A stretch of 64,000 nucleotides of DNA from NCBI GenBank assembly GCA_027704905.1, contig CM051007.1:22957812-23021811 (forward strand), given 5' to 3'. This document shows, piece after piece, positions 54,093 to 64,000 of the stretch (position 1 is the first letter of the stretch; each line of letters opens with the position of its first letter). Below the pieces are notes generated by a model. It saw only the letters and a program-made list of their open reading frames with translations. It made no database searches and was not told the origin of the DNA. A program made the translations under genes and the position numbers. The stretch comes from Muraenolepis orangiensis (lineage: Eukaryota > Chordata > Actinopteri > Gadiformes > Muraenolepididae).

Positions 54093-55709
54093 ATGTGAGC
54101 GGCAGTAGTCAGGCTTGCAACAGCAATGACATGTTAACGTATCAGAACCGGTACATTCAAATCTCCCGCTCTAAACATTACCCAGAAAGCTTCTGGATTG
54201 AATTGTCTTAAAATAGCCGTAACTCCATCTAACAGTGTCCAGTGAATGTCTGTGTCCCAAGTGGGTCACCACAATATATTAATTATTTCGATGATGTTTA
54301 TATGTTGTATGTTCATTTTTGCCTTTCTTGATTTGATCTTCTCTGGCGATGTTGATTCATGTTGTGGAGCAGCAAAAAGTTAAGAAAAATCAAGAATCAC
54401 ATGAAATGTCTTAATCATAGTTGAATACACCTTCAGCCAGTGATTAAAGTTATCGACTCCCTAAACACCCTTTGTACAACCCAATTTAACCATGCGTTAA
54501 AAGTTAACCACTGATTAGCTGATTTAACGACACGTTAAGAGTTAAACACCCTTTGAACAACCGGCCCCTGTTATGTTGTTAAGTGTTAGTCATGGAATTT
54601 AAAGATCGATCAATTCAGTTGGAAGGAAAACTATCACCATAATGTGTTTTAAATGTTGCCGTTTCAGTGTACCTTTTTATTTATATATGAACTGCATATT
54701 GGAGCATTAATGAATATCTTGATGTATGTTACCGGGTTAGGTGCTGGGAATGTGGAGTTGTATGGGGTGCAAAAAAAATGTTAGAAGGCTAGAACAGCCG
54801 GTTCGCAGTTGGTTCAATTAGCGAGCCGTCTAAGAACCGGTTTGCGTTTCCACTGACTTTTTCGCCGAGAGCCGCGTCATGACGTCACTGTTTACGTCTC
54901 TGCTTTCCCAGCAGCTCGCGCCAACTTCCACAACAGTGGATTACATGATGGATGTTAAAGTGTTGCTCCTGGCTTTGAGGCTACAAACAGCTGCTCGTCT
55001 TTAGTGCTATGGACGCGATTACGTTGAAGCCCCTAACTGTGATAAAGGACTATACTAATAAAATGGACTTGACGTTAGAGCTGCATTAAACAGAAGGGAC
55101 CATTTGCCTCTTCTTCTTCAAAACTGTTATCTTGTATTATGTTTCTCGGTTGATAAAGCATAATGAAGCAGACATTGTATGAAAAATATAAATGTTTTAT
55201 TAAAAAAAATAATAATAATAATTAAATACACAATATACAGTAATCACAAAATGTAAAAGTGTAGAGTGCAGTGTAATAAGTCCATGTTAATAAAGCTCCG
55301 AGGGGCTGAGGGGCTCCTGTGAGCTGCAGCCCAGTGGGGCGGTAGCTCCGCATCGCATCGTCCAGGGAAGACGACTCCATAAACAACTAAAACAAGAGAA
55401 AAGTGCATTAAAACATGACTCCATTACACTTTACTGTTTATAGAAAGTATCACGTTATCAAGGTTAATATCGGCTAACAGAAGCCTAGCAATCATAGCTC
55501 CTCATTTGTGATGATAGGAACATAACATTGATGTGATAATGAGTAGCTCACTAAACAGATTATAAATACAAAGCTGGTTGGCAACACGGGAAAGATTTAT
55601 AAAGTAAAACTTACCAGGACCAGAGTGACAGCAGCGGATCATCAGTTTGTTATCGATTAGCTCCTCGTATCGTCCAGTTTGTTATCGATTAGCCCCTCGT
55701 ATCGTCCAG

Positions 55710-57071
55710 GGGTGCGTTTCCCGAAGCCTTCTTAACGCTACGTCATTCGTAAGTTCCACCTTAAGTTCCACCTTAACTTCTCGCCGTGTTTCCCGAAACG
55801 TTCTTAGCTAAGTATACCTTCCGTAAGTAACACTTTCGTAGGGCAGGTCTGGAGCTCTCTTAACTCCACCTTAGCGATGTTGTCAGCTCTCTCCGCTAGT
55901 GGCCACCACTGTTCCGACCCGCAAGCCTCTGAAATCAGCTGTTGGCCTAGTTTTATTTCAATCTGTGAATCAATATGTAGTTCATAACGGTAATAATATA
56001 CAACAAAAATACCACATTAATGGGAATGTTTTCATGCCGAAATTGTACATTACGGTGGATACATTTTGCACTTTATTGAACATGAAATCGCCTCTTAAAC
56101 TCCTAAAACTCGAAAACAGTGCTCGAAAACAGTCTTCACGATTCAGCGCCACCTCATCCAGCATGACCTCCATCTCCACATTGGTGACGCTGGCGGACCG
56201 CTTTTTGCGATGTTTTTGCCCTGACATCAGTGGCGTAGCGGAGGCCCCCGCAGACCCCGCGGTGCGGGGGAGCCCCCCCCTACCTGTTAAGTTGCTAGGC
56301 ACCACGGTTTGACTGGCCATCTGGCATACCTGCCGGCCCGGACCACCACCCTACCGTCGGACTTCACGATCGCGACCCCCCCCCCCCCGTTGGACTTCAT
56401 GACCTGCGGGGGAGCACCGAAATATTGCGCAACACCACTGCCTGACATATCTAATGTTACATATCTAATGTTCATTTCTTGTTGGTGCGCTTTTATTGAA
56501 ATTGTCAGCCAATCAGAGAGAATTGTGAACTACACCAGTTATGTGATGGGGCTGCTGGTTAATCAACCCTAATTGCAAAGTTATTTAAGGCACCATGACA
56601 ATGATATAAAAAATATTTAAATCAACCTTTTCTTGCCAAATAAGGTGTACTGGTAGGTGGCGTAATTTGCTGAGGTGGTGTAGCGGGAACAGGCTTGATA
56701 TCACAATCTGAGGTGGCGGGCTCGTGCCACCTGTAGGCAATCATTCGATTTACGGTTTGATAATTGAGTTTGTAAGTTTTAAATTCTATGAATATGTTCT
56801 CAGTCATGATAAATGCAATGTTCTTTAGTATTCCTGCAGTGTTTTATTGATAAAACTCTCATAACGCGGTGAAACAGTCGCTACCTGGAGTGAAAAGTCG
56901 ATTCTCGAGTCATCGATTTCAGCGCAACGTCGGACGTAAGAAGGTATACCTTAAGCAGCCGCCTGAGGGATAGTTCGTGGAACACACGTAGAACAGTAAA
57001 CAACTTTAGTAAGGTATACCTTTCAAGTCTTCGTAACACGCTAAGAGACAACGTTATCGGGAAACCCACCC
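55710..57071. mobile_element. Harbinger-like element with 3-bp target duplication
   Basis: Termini GGGTGCGTTTCCCGA and TCGGGAAACCCACCC are inverted repeats, flanked by CAG on both sides (55,707-55,709 and 57,072-57,074). Inside, the minus strand near 56,250-56,130 reads GQKHRKKRSASVTNVEMEVM, LDEVALNRE, which resembles the Myb/SANT-like DNA-binding domain carried by PIF/Harbinger elements. No transposase remains. A 213-bp hAT element is nested at 56,228-56,440. Confidence 0.65.
56228..56440. mobile_element. Miniature hAT element (213 bp), 8-bp target duplication
   Basis: Termini CAGTGGCGTAGCG and GCAACACCACTG are flanked by perfect CCTGACAT copies at 56,220-56,227 and 56,441-56,448. It contains a C run (56,378-56,391) and no coding sequence. 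It interrupts the Harbinger-like element, hence is younger. Confidence 0.9.
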
Positions 57072-57526
57072 CAGTTTATTATCGATTAGCTCCTCGGTCC
57101 TGTCCCCTGCTGAAGACATCTCACGCTGTAGTTTTTCTAATAGCAGTTTGTTCTAGAAGCTCCTCTAGTTTATTGTGACCTTCTGCCGAGGACAACAACG
57201 CAAACAAACGCAGTTTGTCTCGTCCACGGACCACTGTCACCTTCACGTCCACGGAGAATTTTACTGATTTTAAAGATGGCGGAAAAAAACATTGAGTTTG
57301 TTTTGAGTTTGTCCGATAAGCCCCGCCCCCAGCCCGATAAGCCCCGCCCCCAGCCCCTGACGTAGTGGAGCCTGCTGGCTAGCCCAGCTTCGAAGTGGAG
57401 CCGCAAACGAACCACTTAACGGAGCCAGAAAGTGGCTCCATTGCGGTGGAAACCCAAAGAACTGGTTCGAGATGACGCGCAAGCTCCGAACCAGCTCTCA
57501 AAACAGCTTGGTGGAAACGAGGCATA

Positions 57527-58335
57527 AGGGATGTTTCACAAGCGGGCCAGGGACTGAGGAACTTACATTCAGATCCAGGGACACAGGAACAGACTCTTTC
57601 AGGGGGCTTGGACTTTATGTGATTGATGTGACGTCTCACCCTTTGACCACTCAAGATTCAAGATTTGTATTTGCCATATGCAACAAAGTACAATGGAATG
57701 CTTACTCCTTATTACCTAAAGCAGGGGGCAGCGCGGTGTCCTCACACCGGGGCAGCGTGACGTCCTCACACCGGGGCAGCGGTCTTAGCTCCCTCAGAGG
57801 GAAAGGTGCAAGGCTGGGGCTCCGGTGCGAATCCTAATAGTGCAGGAAAAACGAGAGGGGATGCTGGAATTCGCGGAGCGGCTCCCAGCACCTCGCAACT
57901 AGCCAAGACAGACTTAAGCAGGGTGATCCGCATTGCCCTATCCCCTGGGATTCTCTCAACCCAGTTAAAACGGTCAGTGGCTGAACTTCGGACGCAAACC
58001 CAAATGCATGACTCGATGACACACGTATCAAAGTAAAGAGTCTTTACTGATAAATGCAGTTCAACACAAAAATCACTTGAAGATGAAAATGCTTAAAGCT
58101 CAAAAGCAAAAGACCTAATCACAAAAACCTGACGGTGGCATGATGTGGAAACATGATGCTTGTTATAAACATGAAACAAGTACGAACTCTAACATGAAAG
58201 TAAGTAACAAGTCTCAAACGTGAAACAAGTACGCTGGCCAGTAACAAGTACGAACATGCCCCGAACAAAGGAAGACGCAGCCTATTTAAACACAAGGTGA
58301 GAACCGGTGGAAACAATCAGGTGCGGGGCAGTCAA
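57527..58335 (-). mobile_element. LINE tail and gypsy LTR fragment, copy B of 20.7-21.4 kb
   Basis: Matches 20,715-21,425 from TTTCACAAGCGGGCCAGGG, and keeps an extra 80 bp at 57,973-58,050 (GAACTTCGGACGCAAACCCA) lost in copy A. It includes the LTR 3' part (AAAGAGTCTTTACTGATAAA on +). Confidence 0.6.
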
Positions 58336-59170
58336 TCACACAGGCAGGAAAACATGAGGGGGAAGATCCTTTCTGAGTTTACTTGCTTGAATCGTAGAAG
58401 CCACAGACTTGAGACAGTCATCCACATAAAAGCTGTGTTTCATTGTTTCCACAACATCCATACTGTATTTGCTTGAATGGTTTCTTCCGGTTTGCTGCGA
58501 GGCAAAGTTGGCAATACTTGGTGATGATACAGCACCAAGAAGATGAACATTCATCCAAAACACTTCTGGTGGTCTACTGATGTCGCATTGAGGCCACCAC
58601 AAGAACCTGAGGAAGTCCTGGTGGTCTTCCTGTACATGTACTTGGTAGTACATTGCTTCAATGTCAGCCATTATTGCAATTTGTTCATGACGGAACCGAA
58701 GCAGGACGCCTATAAGTGGGTTGGTCAGATCTGGACCTTGGAGTAATTCTTTGATAAGAGATGTTCCCTTGTAGGATGATGAACAGTCGAATACCACTCT
58801 GAGCTTTTTATTTCTCTTATGTAGACAACATGATGTGGAATGTACCATACTTGGCCATCACTTCTGTCAAGCTCCTCTTGTGGCACCTGTTCTGCATAGC
58901 CCTTCTCCAGTACGTCCATGAAAGTAATATATTCTTCAGCATAAGATGAATCCCTGTTAAATTTCCCAGCTAGGTTTAATGTACATTGTAGTGCCATGTT
59001 GTAGTTGTTGGGCAGAATTACATCCTTGTCATGAAGGGGCAAAGGAAAATGGTAATGTCCATTTTTGTCCTCATATTCCTTTTCAGGGAAGTCCTGGCTG
59101 TACTGTGTGATGAGAAGGTCTTTCAGATTTTCCATTGAAATTCTATTGACTGGAGGGGCCGGGAGGGACA
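58336..59170 (-). pseudogene. BEL/Pao RT, copy B
   Basis: The minus strand reads NRISMENLKDLLITQYSQDF, PEKEYEDKNGHYHFPLPLHD, MALQCTLNLAGKFNRDSSYA, EQVPQEELDRSDGQVWYIPH, then after a frameshift KLRVVFDCSSSYKGTSLIKE, MADIEAMYYQVHVQEDHQDF and HSFYVDDCLKS. It contains the segment deleted in copy A and the YVDD box. One clear frameshift lies near 58,820; upstream it is split by a LINE. Confidence 0.75.
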
Positions 59171-60460
59171 ATAGGGAACAATAAGGTCCTTCAGGTATGA
59201 GGGTGATAATCCGTGTAGGATTTTATAAGTAAGTAGTAGCACCTTGAAATCTGACCTCATATTAACTGGAAGCCAGTGGAGCGAGGACAGAATTGGAGTA
59301 ATGTGGTTAAACTGTTCAGTAACCCAGAAAACAGTGAATTACAGTAATCTAGACGATATAAACGCGTGGATGAGTGTCTCCGCATCTGCGGCAGACAGCA
59401 TTGGTCATATTCTAATGTTTCTAAGATGGAAAAATGCAGTTGTGATTGTACATTTTACATGTTGATTGAAAGATAGCATCGGGTCGAACAGGACACAAGA
59501 GCTTTGGGCCACAGTAGAGCCCTCAAACAACAGTTTGACATCTTAAAATAGTGGTCGTTGTTCGGACCGATGATTATCATCTCTGTTTTTCCTGTGTTAA
59601 GCTGTAGGTAGTTGTGGGACGTCCATCTTTTAATTGCAGTGAGGCAGGATTCAACTTTCTGGATCTGGGAGGAGTCATTACATACATACATTTCGGTGTC
59701 GTCAGCATAACAGTGAAAACCTATTCCATAACTGCGAATAATATCACCAACAGGACCAAGGACCGTCCCTTGGGGAATACCAAAGCTTTGGTTACAGTGA
59801 TTTGATTGTGAATCATCACAAAGAACAAATTGCTTTCGATTTTTGAGGTAAGATCTAAACAAGAGAAGAGCCAAACCTTTAATGCCAACATAGTGTTCGA
59901 GACGATCAGGGGGGATGCTCGATTGTGTCGAAGGCGGCACTAAAGTCGAGCAGCACCAGCAAGGAGCTTGCATTGCTGTCCATTGTAAGGAGAAGATCAT
60001 TAACTACTCTAGTCACAGCAGTTTCAGTAGAGTAGAAGGTTCTAAACCCAGACTGGAAGGGTTCAAATCAATCGTTCACCATCAGATAGTTGATGGTTTG
60101 GTCAGCTACAATTGTTTCCAGTACCTTCGAAAGGAAAGGAAGGTTAGAGATGGGCCTTGCTAAGTACTTCTGGGTCTAGGCCGGGCTTCTTCAGTAGAGG
60201 TTTTATCACAGCAGTCTTGAAGGTAGATGTAACTGTTCCAGTAGACAGGGATAGGTTCATGATGTTGAGCATAGTAGGCCCAACGACCAGGACAAGTTAT
60301 TTAAGAACCTTGGTGGGGAGAGGGTCCAGCATACAGGTAGTGGGTTTAGAGGCCTGTGTTAGCAAGTTCATCTCAGGAGATTGTGCTGAACTGCAGGAGG
60401 AGTGCTTCAGGAGGTACACATAGGGCCCCTTTTACATGATGTTCAGGATGATGGGTGGGG
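59171..60460 (-). mobile_element. L2-like LINE inserted in BEL pol
   Basis: The minus strand reads PPDRLEHYVGIKGLALLLFR, SYLKNRKQFVLCDD, FGIPQGTVLGPV, directly GDIIRSYGIGFHCYADDTEM, LQLNTGKTEMIIIGPNN and a C-terminal tail. The jump from GPV to GDIIRSYG indicates an internal deletion before the YADD box. It interrupts BEL coding between SEEMLVT and NRISMEN, and is absent from copy A, which has its own larger deletion there. Confidence 0.65.
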
Positions 60461-60990
60461 AAGGCATCAATGTTACAAGCATTTCTTCTGATTTGTCCAT
60501 AGCAGACTGAGATTTGAGAGGCCCATTGACCACCCATCCTAAAATTGTCTTTACAGCATATTGTCCAATACCATGACTGTTTATCATGTCCCAGGGTTCT
60601 AAAGCTTTTGGAACATTCATTCCTATCAACATCTGAATGTTAGCATCAATCTCCTTGATTTGGATTCTACTGAGGTGAGGCCATTTTTCCAGATCAGATT
60701 GTGTGAGTGTGGTAATCTAGGAATCTTGGCTTGTTTGTACACTTCTGGTAGGTCAATAAATCCTCCTCCATCCAGATTGCCTATTTCCTGTCCTGTTAGC
60801 TCATTGACATTTATTTTCTGCCCCATTGTGCGCAGTAGAATTTCTGTTCTTCTTCTTTAACTTTCAGCTGGTTCATCAAGTTTTCAGTGCAAAATGGGTC
60901 CGAGCTCCCTGGATCAAGTAAGGCATAAGTTTGAATGAACTTGCTTCCTCTTGCTGCTTTCACTTGAACCGGAACAATAGCAAGGGCACA
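60461..60990 (-). pseudogene. BEL/Pao protease-RT linker region, copy B
   Basis: The minus strand reads GQKINVNELTGQEIGNLDGG, FIDLPEVYKQAKIPR, IQMLIGMNVPKALEPWDMIN, VKTILGWVVNGPLKS and SAMDKSEEMLV. The L-I-G-x-N-x-P-x-A-L-E-P block and GWVVNGPL are hallmarks of BEL/Pao polyproteins just after the protease. Confidence 0.7.
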
Positions 60991-62337
60991 TTCTTTACCG
61001 GCCCCTGTTACATGATCAGCTGTTGATTGAAGTTTGCTTCGGTTCTGTTCGACTCAATTTTTGCAGGGTTTCTTGCTTTGAGTTCAGAACCTCCACATGT
61101 AGCAGTGTTGGATGTTTATTTTGACATGTCTGACAGATAATTTTTGCGTTGCAGTCTTTGCTCATGTGCCCCTTCTTTAGGCAACCAAAACAGTAACCAT
61201 TTTTTTTTTCAGATATTGAATATTTTTGTCAAGCGGCTCTGACTTGAGTTTTAAACAGTCCACTACTGCATGCTTGCCTTCCTGATATTATGGATGTTCC
61301 CAACTGCTCTCTGTAGTGGAGTTTTAGGTACAGCGGCCACTTCTGCAAATTCCAAAGTTGAAGTTGTATGTTTGTTTGGTCCACATTTTCCAGTTGACTT
61401 TCTTCCTCAAAATAGGCATTCAGAGCATCTCCATATGTGTCCACCTCATTTGTATTTTTGATTTTGGCGTCTGCTGCTGTGCATCCAATTCCACTTTTTC
61501 CATTGTTTCCTCCAACTGCAGTGCATGCATATCTTTTAAAGCAGCACATTTGGTCTCCAGAGCTGATTTCTCAGCTGTGGCTAACTGAGCAGCAGAAGAA
61601 GCCCTCGAAGCAGTTGTCCTCCTTGACACATTAGAAATACTGTCCAGTGGTCCGACTCTAGTAGTTGAGGTTAGTCATCCTGGGCTCATATCAGTCCACA
61701 TAGTCATTTTCGTTTCCCTCTTGTGAGAGCAGTTCTTGATCAGAAGTATGCAGCCTATTCAATTCATTCACTGCCTGTTTAAAAATATCCATCCATTTAT
61801 CAACATCCTCAATATTTCCACCTTCAATAAGCAAAGCCTTCATGTCGTTGAGTTTCCTTGTGCCCACTCCAAGTTTCCCTCTGCGTGTTGCAATGAAATT
61901 TATCCGTTTTCACTGTATAACACTTCCCTCCGTGCTCTGTGGTGTGCGGTATATTTCCTTCACAGACGTTGTTGTGCATAACATGCACAACATCCATATG
62001 TGCAAAACATCCATAACAATTTAACATTTGTTATGTTGAATGTTGCTTTAATCGACGAAGGTTATTTGTCCACTATATCACAAGCACGTCCATTCCATAA
62101 TTCCTGGCTCTACTCACGAGGTCCACGCACTCTGCTCTGCATCTCCCGTCTCCAAACGAGCAGCCGGCGTCCGTCTTTCATTTCTCAGACTCAGATGTAG
62201 TTTTCTGACTTGTAACGGCTTATCCTGGGTTTTCATTCTTAAGCCACTTGAGGTTAGGTGAGGAGGTCCAACATACATTTCCAGAAAGCACACACGGAGA
62301 GAGTTTAACTAAAAGGTGTTTATTAAACCAGAAAGAT
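60991..62337 (-). mobile_element. BEL/Pao gag and leader, copy B
   Basis: Minus-strand gag pieces: SRRTTASRASSAAQLATAEK, SALETKCAALKDMHALQLEE and TMEKVELDAQQQTPKSK (coiled coil), and EVDTYGDALNAYFEEESQLE. The leader runs to a GGTGTTTATTAAACCAGAAA end at 62,337. The solo LTR present in copy A (22,112) is absent at about 60,985. Confidence 0.65.
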
Positions 62338-62728
62338 GCCCGCAAACAATAATTTCCTTTGTCTCTTTAAGACTCCTACGCCTTACCCACAACAGGTGGA
62401 GCATGACGTCACCCACATTCAGTATGAGATTTGGTTTGTTATTGTGGCTGTTGTGTTGCACATACATGTCTTCATAAGTCTGATGTGCCCAAGGACTTGG
62501 GTCCACCAGTGGTACATAATCGGGCTCCGCTCCCAGCTTCACCATAGCCCATATTTCCCACATTCCTGGAGAATGACAAATACATAAATAAATATGAATT
62601 TATTTTCTCCATAGCATGCCCTCATACAAGTGTTGCACAGTCATATGGTTTGCCGACATTCCAAACAATATTGATTGCAGACACATATTACAATTTTGAC
62701 TATAATTTTGTTGTTGCATTCTGGGTAA
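62338..62728 (+). pseudogene. slc5a7-like partial copy: intron 3 end, exon 4 missing
   Basis: 62,339-62,457 matches the sequence just upstream of exon 4 (25,870-25,988; GTGGAGCATGACGTCACCCA). It then diverges before the acceptor, so the equivalent of exon 4 is gone and replaced by about 270 bp of unrelated sequence. It is the upstream flank of a gene fragment. Confidence 0.65.
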
Positions 62729-63065
62729 CTACCCCCCCTGGCTCGCTCCCTGGGACACACAGTCCATTCTGATCAAGGTTGACTCTTTTCTAATTGTGGT
62801 AAGCTTCAGGAACAAGCTCCTCCCACTACAAGCGTCAGTATAGATTGCATATTACAAAAGTAAGATGTGATTTTAGTGTAATTTAATTCCAATTTCATCA
62901 AGAGTTTGTGTGGATTTTAAAACACATTGATTGTGTGAAAAAGATCAGATTACAATTTAATTGGTTTCTTAAACAATTACAAATAATATTTCTACATTTA
63001 ATATTTAAGCAATTGTTGCTTAAACGGTGTGCCCCAATCACGCATTTGGTAGAAATTGTATTTGT
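62729..63065 (+). pseudogene. slc5a7-like partial copy: 3' half of exon 5 and intron 5
   Basis: From CTACCCCCCCTGGCTCGC it matches exon 5 of the intact gene and encodes PPWLAPWDTQSILIKVDSFL followed by the same GTAAGC donor. The first half of the exon (WLCVPFVLMSPAV) is absent. Intron 5 sequence follows and is interrupted by a LINE at 63,066. The rest of the copy lies beyond the window. Confidence 0.75.
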
Positions 63066-63854
63066 TTCAAGTCAAATTTATTGTCACTTATAAACTATAA
63101 AGTTAAGTTTAACAGTAAAGTTAAATATATAAAAGTAAAAATGCAATATGAATATATAAATCAATGTAATAAAATATACATCGTTATATGCTATACGCCC
63201 TTGTTCAGCAGCCTGATGGCCTGACTGTGGAAGCTATTTCTAAGCCTATTTGTGCGGCACTTGATACTGCGGTATCGCCTGCCTTACGGTAAAAGTGAAT
63301 ACAGTTTGTGGCATTGTCTTTTATGATGCGTTTGACCTTAGCCACGCACCACTGGTTATATATATCCAGGAGGGAGGGGAGCTCACCTCCCTCCTGGAAG
63401 TGCTCTGCGCTCGAGTGTGGTGCAGTTCCCGTACCAAGCAGTGATACATCCTGTAAGAACATCCACTCTCGATTGTCCGAGTGTAGAATGTTCTCAGGAT
63501 GCGGGGGCCATGCTGAATTTCCTCAGACGCCTGATGAAATACAGGCGTTGTTGGGCCCTTTTCACCACATGTGTGGTGTGCGTGGACCATGTTAAGTCCT
63601 CGGAGATGTGCACACCGAGGAACTTGAAGCTGCTGACCCTCTCTACTGCAACACCGTCGATGGAGATAGGGCCGTGCTCTCCTCTCTGCTTCCTGTAGTC
63701 CATGATCAGCTCCTTGGTCTTCTTGATGTTGAGGGCGAGGCTGTTCTCCTGGCACCACTTCTCCAGCGATCTAACCTCCTCCCTGTAGGCTGTCTCGTTG
63801 TCACCGGCGATCAGGCCCATCACTGTCGTGTCGTCAGCAAACTTGACGATGATG
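63066..63854 (-). mobile_element. 5'-truncated LINE J2 with TTGT target duplication
   Basis: The minus strand reads VKFADDTTVMGLIAGDNETA (FADD intact), EKWCQENSLALNIKKTKELI, RVSSFKFLGVHISEDLTWST and QQRLYFIRRLRKF, then C-terminal and 3' UTR sequence ending at TTCAAGTCAAATTTATTG (left). TTGT flanks it (63,062-63,065 and 63,855-63,858), and the intact gene's intron 5 has the empty site at about 26,798-26,802. Inserted after the segmental duplication. Confidence 0.85.
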
Positions 63855-64000
63855 TTGTATGACCAAATGCCAAGATCTCTTAATAGTTTGCAATCAAATG
63901 GGGTCATTTGATCTGGTTCTCTTTAGTTTAGATTGTGATGTCAATGACTTTTTCTATATTATAGGAAAAACTCCCAGCCCAATGGAAATCATATCTCATG
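63855..64000 (+). pseudogene. slc5a7-like partial copy: intron 5 continues
   Basis: Matches 26,799-26,940 (TATGACCAAATGCCAAGATC and onward), with a short extra AT-rich piece near 63,950. No exon is reached before the window ends. Confidence 0.75.

Larger units (their letters stand above)
49631..54780. repeat. Tandem array, 2.3 units of about 2-2.5 kb
   Basis: Units start at 49,631, 52,159 and 54,222, each with ACTCCATCT and CAGTGTCCAGTGAATG-type sequence followed by TATATTAATTATTTCGAT. Each full unit holds about 1 kb of noncoding sequence and a minus-strand gypsy gag. Unit 1 is longer because of a LINE insertion (50,856-51,650). Unit 3 contains only the first 560 bp. Confidence 0.85.
54781..57523. 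mobile_element. Outer DNA-transposon-like element with nested insertions
   Basis: The left end has AACCGGTTTGCGTTTCCAC and the right end GGTGGAAACCCAAAGAACTG plus CTTGGTGGAAACGAGGC. The inverted GTTTCCAC/GTGGAAAC parts resemble fish Harbinger-type non-autonomous elements. Exact termini and target duplication were not resolved. It hosts the element at 55,710-57,071. Confidence 0.35.

Noticed and set aside
62470..62563. Minus-strand reading IWAMVKLGAEPDYVPLVDPS after an acceptor-like TTCTCCAG, which looks like a coding exon of another gene.
   Set aside because: I do not recognise the peptide, another frame is equally open over the same bases, no partner exon or start was found, and the stretch lies in sequence replacing exon 4 of a gene fragment.

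Overview
This window is eukaryotic and almost certainly from a ray-finned (teleost) fish. It holds one intact spliced host gene, a high-affinity choline transporter-like gene of the SLC5A7 type on the + strand. That gene sits in a very dense layer of fish-type retroelements: Rex3/RTE, L2, CR1/jockey-like LINEs, BEL/Pao, several Ty3/gypsy families, a retrovirus-like element, and hAT and Harbinger-like DNA transposons. The short open frames elsewhere are mostly decayed pieces of these elements. Splice sites, 5-bp and 8-bp target-site duplications (TSDs), and reverse-transcriptase and endonuclease motifs could be read directly. No rRNA, tRNA or CRISPR feature was found.

Layout. 0-5.2 kb: LINE fragments, including a broken APE-endonuclease/RT element (about 1.6-4.8 kb). 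5.2-11.5 kb (arm A): a jockey-like LINE with an L2 nested in its 3' end, a Rex3 element with a later LINE insertion, and part of a gypsy LTR, ending at a 1,000-N gap (11,471-12,470). 12.5-30.7 kb: the slc5a7-like gene, 8 coding exons and a predicted 555-aa protein. Its third intron (10.9 kb) contains a gypsy element split by a LINE, a BEL element split by a solo LTR, and a gypsy element with inverted LTRs. 30.8-41.2 kb (arm B): an inverted copy of arm A, plus about 4.6 kb absent from arm A that carries a decayed spliced SWIM/YqaJ-type gene, gypsy pieces and a non-autonomous hAT element. 41.2-49.7 kb: CA microsatellites with a solo LTR between them, jockey-like LINE pieces and retrovirus-like gag and LTR pieces. 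49.6-54.8 kb: a 2.3-copy tandem array of about 2-2.5 kb units built on gypsy gag. 54.8-57.5 kb: nested DNA transposons. 57.5-64 kb: a second, direct copy of the 20.7-26.9 kb segment (BEL element plus slc5a7-like intron and exon pieces), with the exon 4 counterpart missing.

The clearest biology is structural. A complete membrane-transporter gene lies in the loop between two inverted multi-kilobase arms, and part of its own intron/exon sequence is duplicated about 37 kb downstream. The two pairs of paralogous copies give filled and empty sites for several transposons, which allows relative dating of insertions. I saw no convincing new multi-gene system. The most unusual items are a minisatellite of splice-donor-like units beginning exactly at the exon 2 donor, a gypsy element whose LTR end is joined to its own gag, and the intron-bearing YqaJ-type relic.
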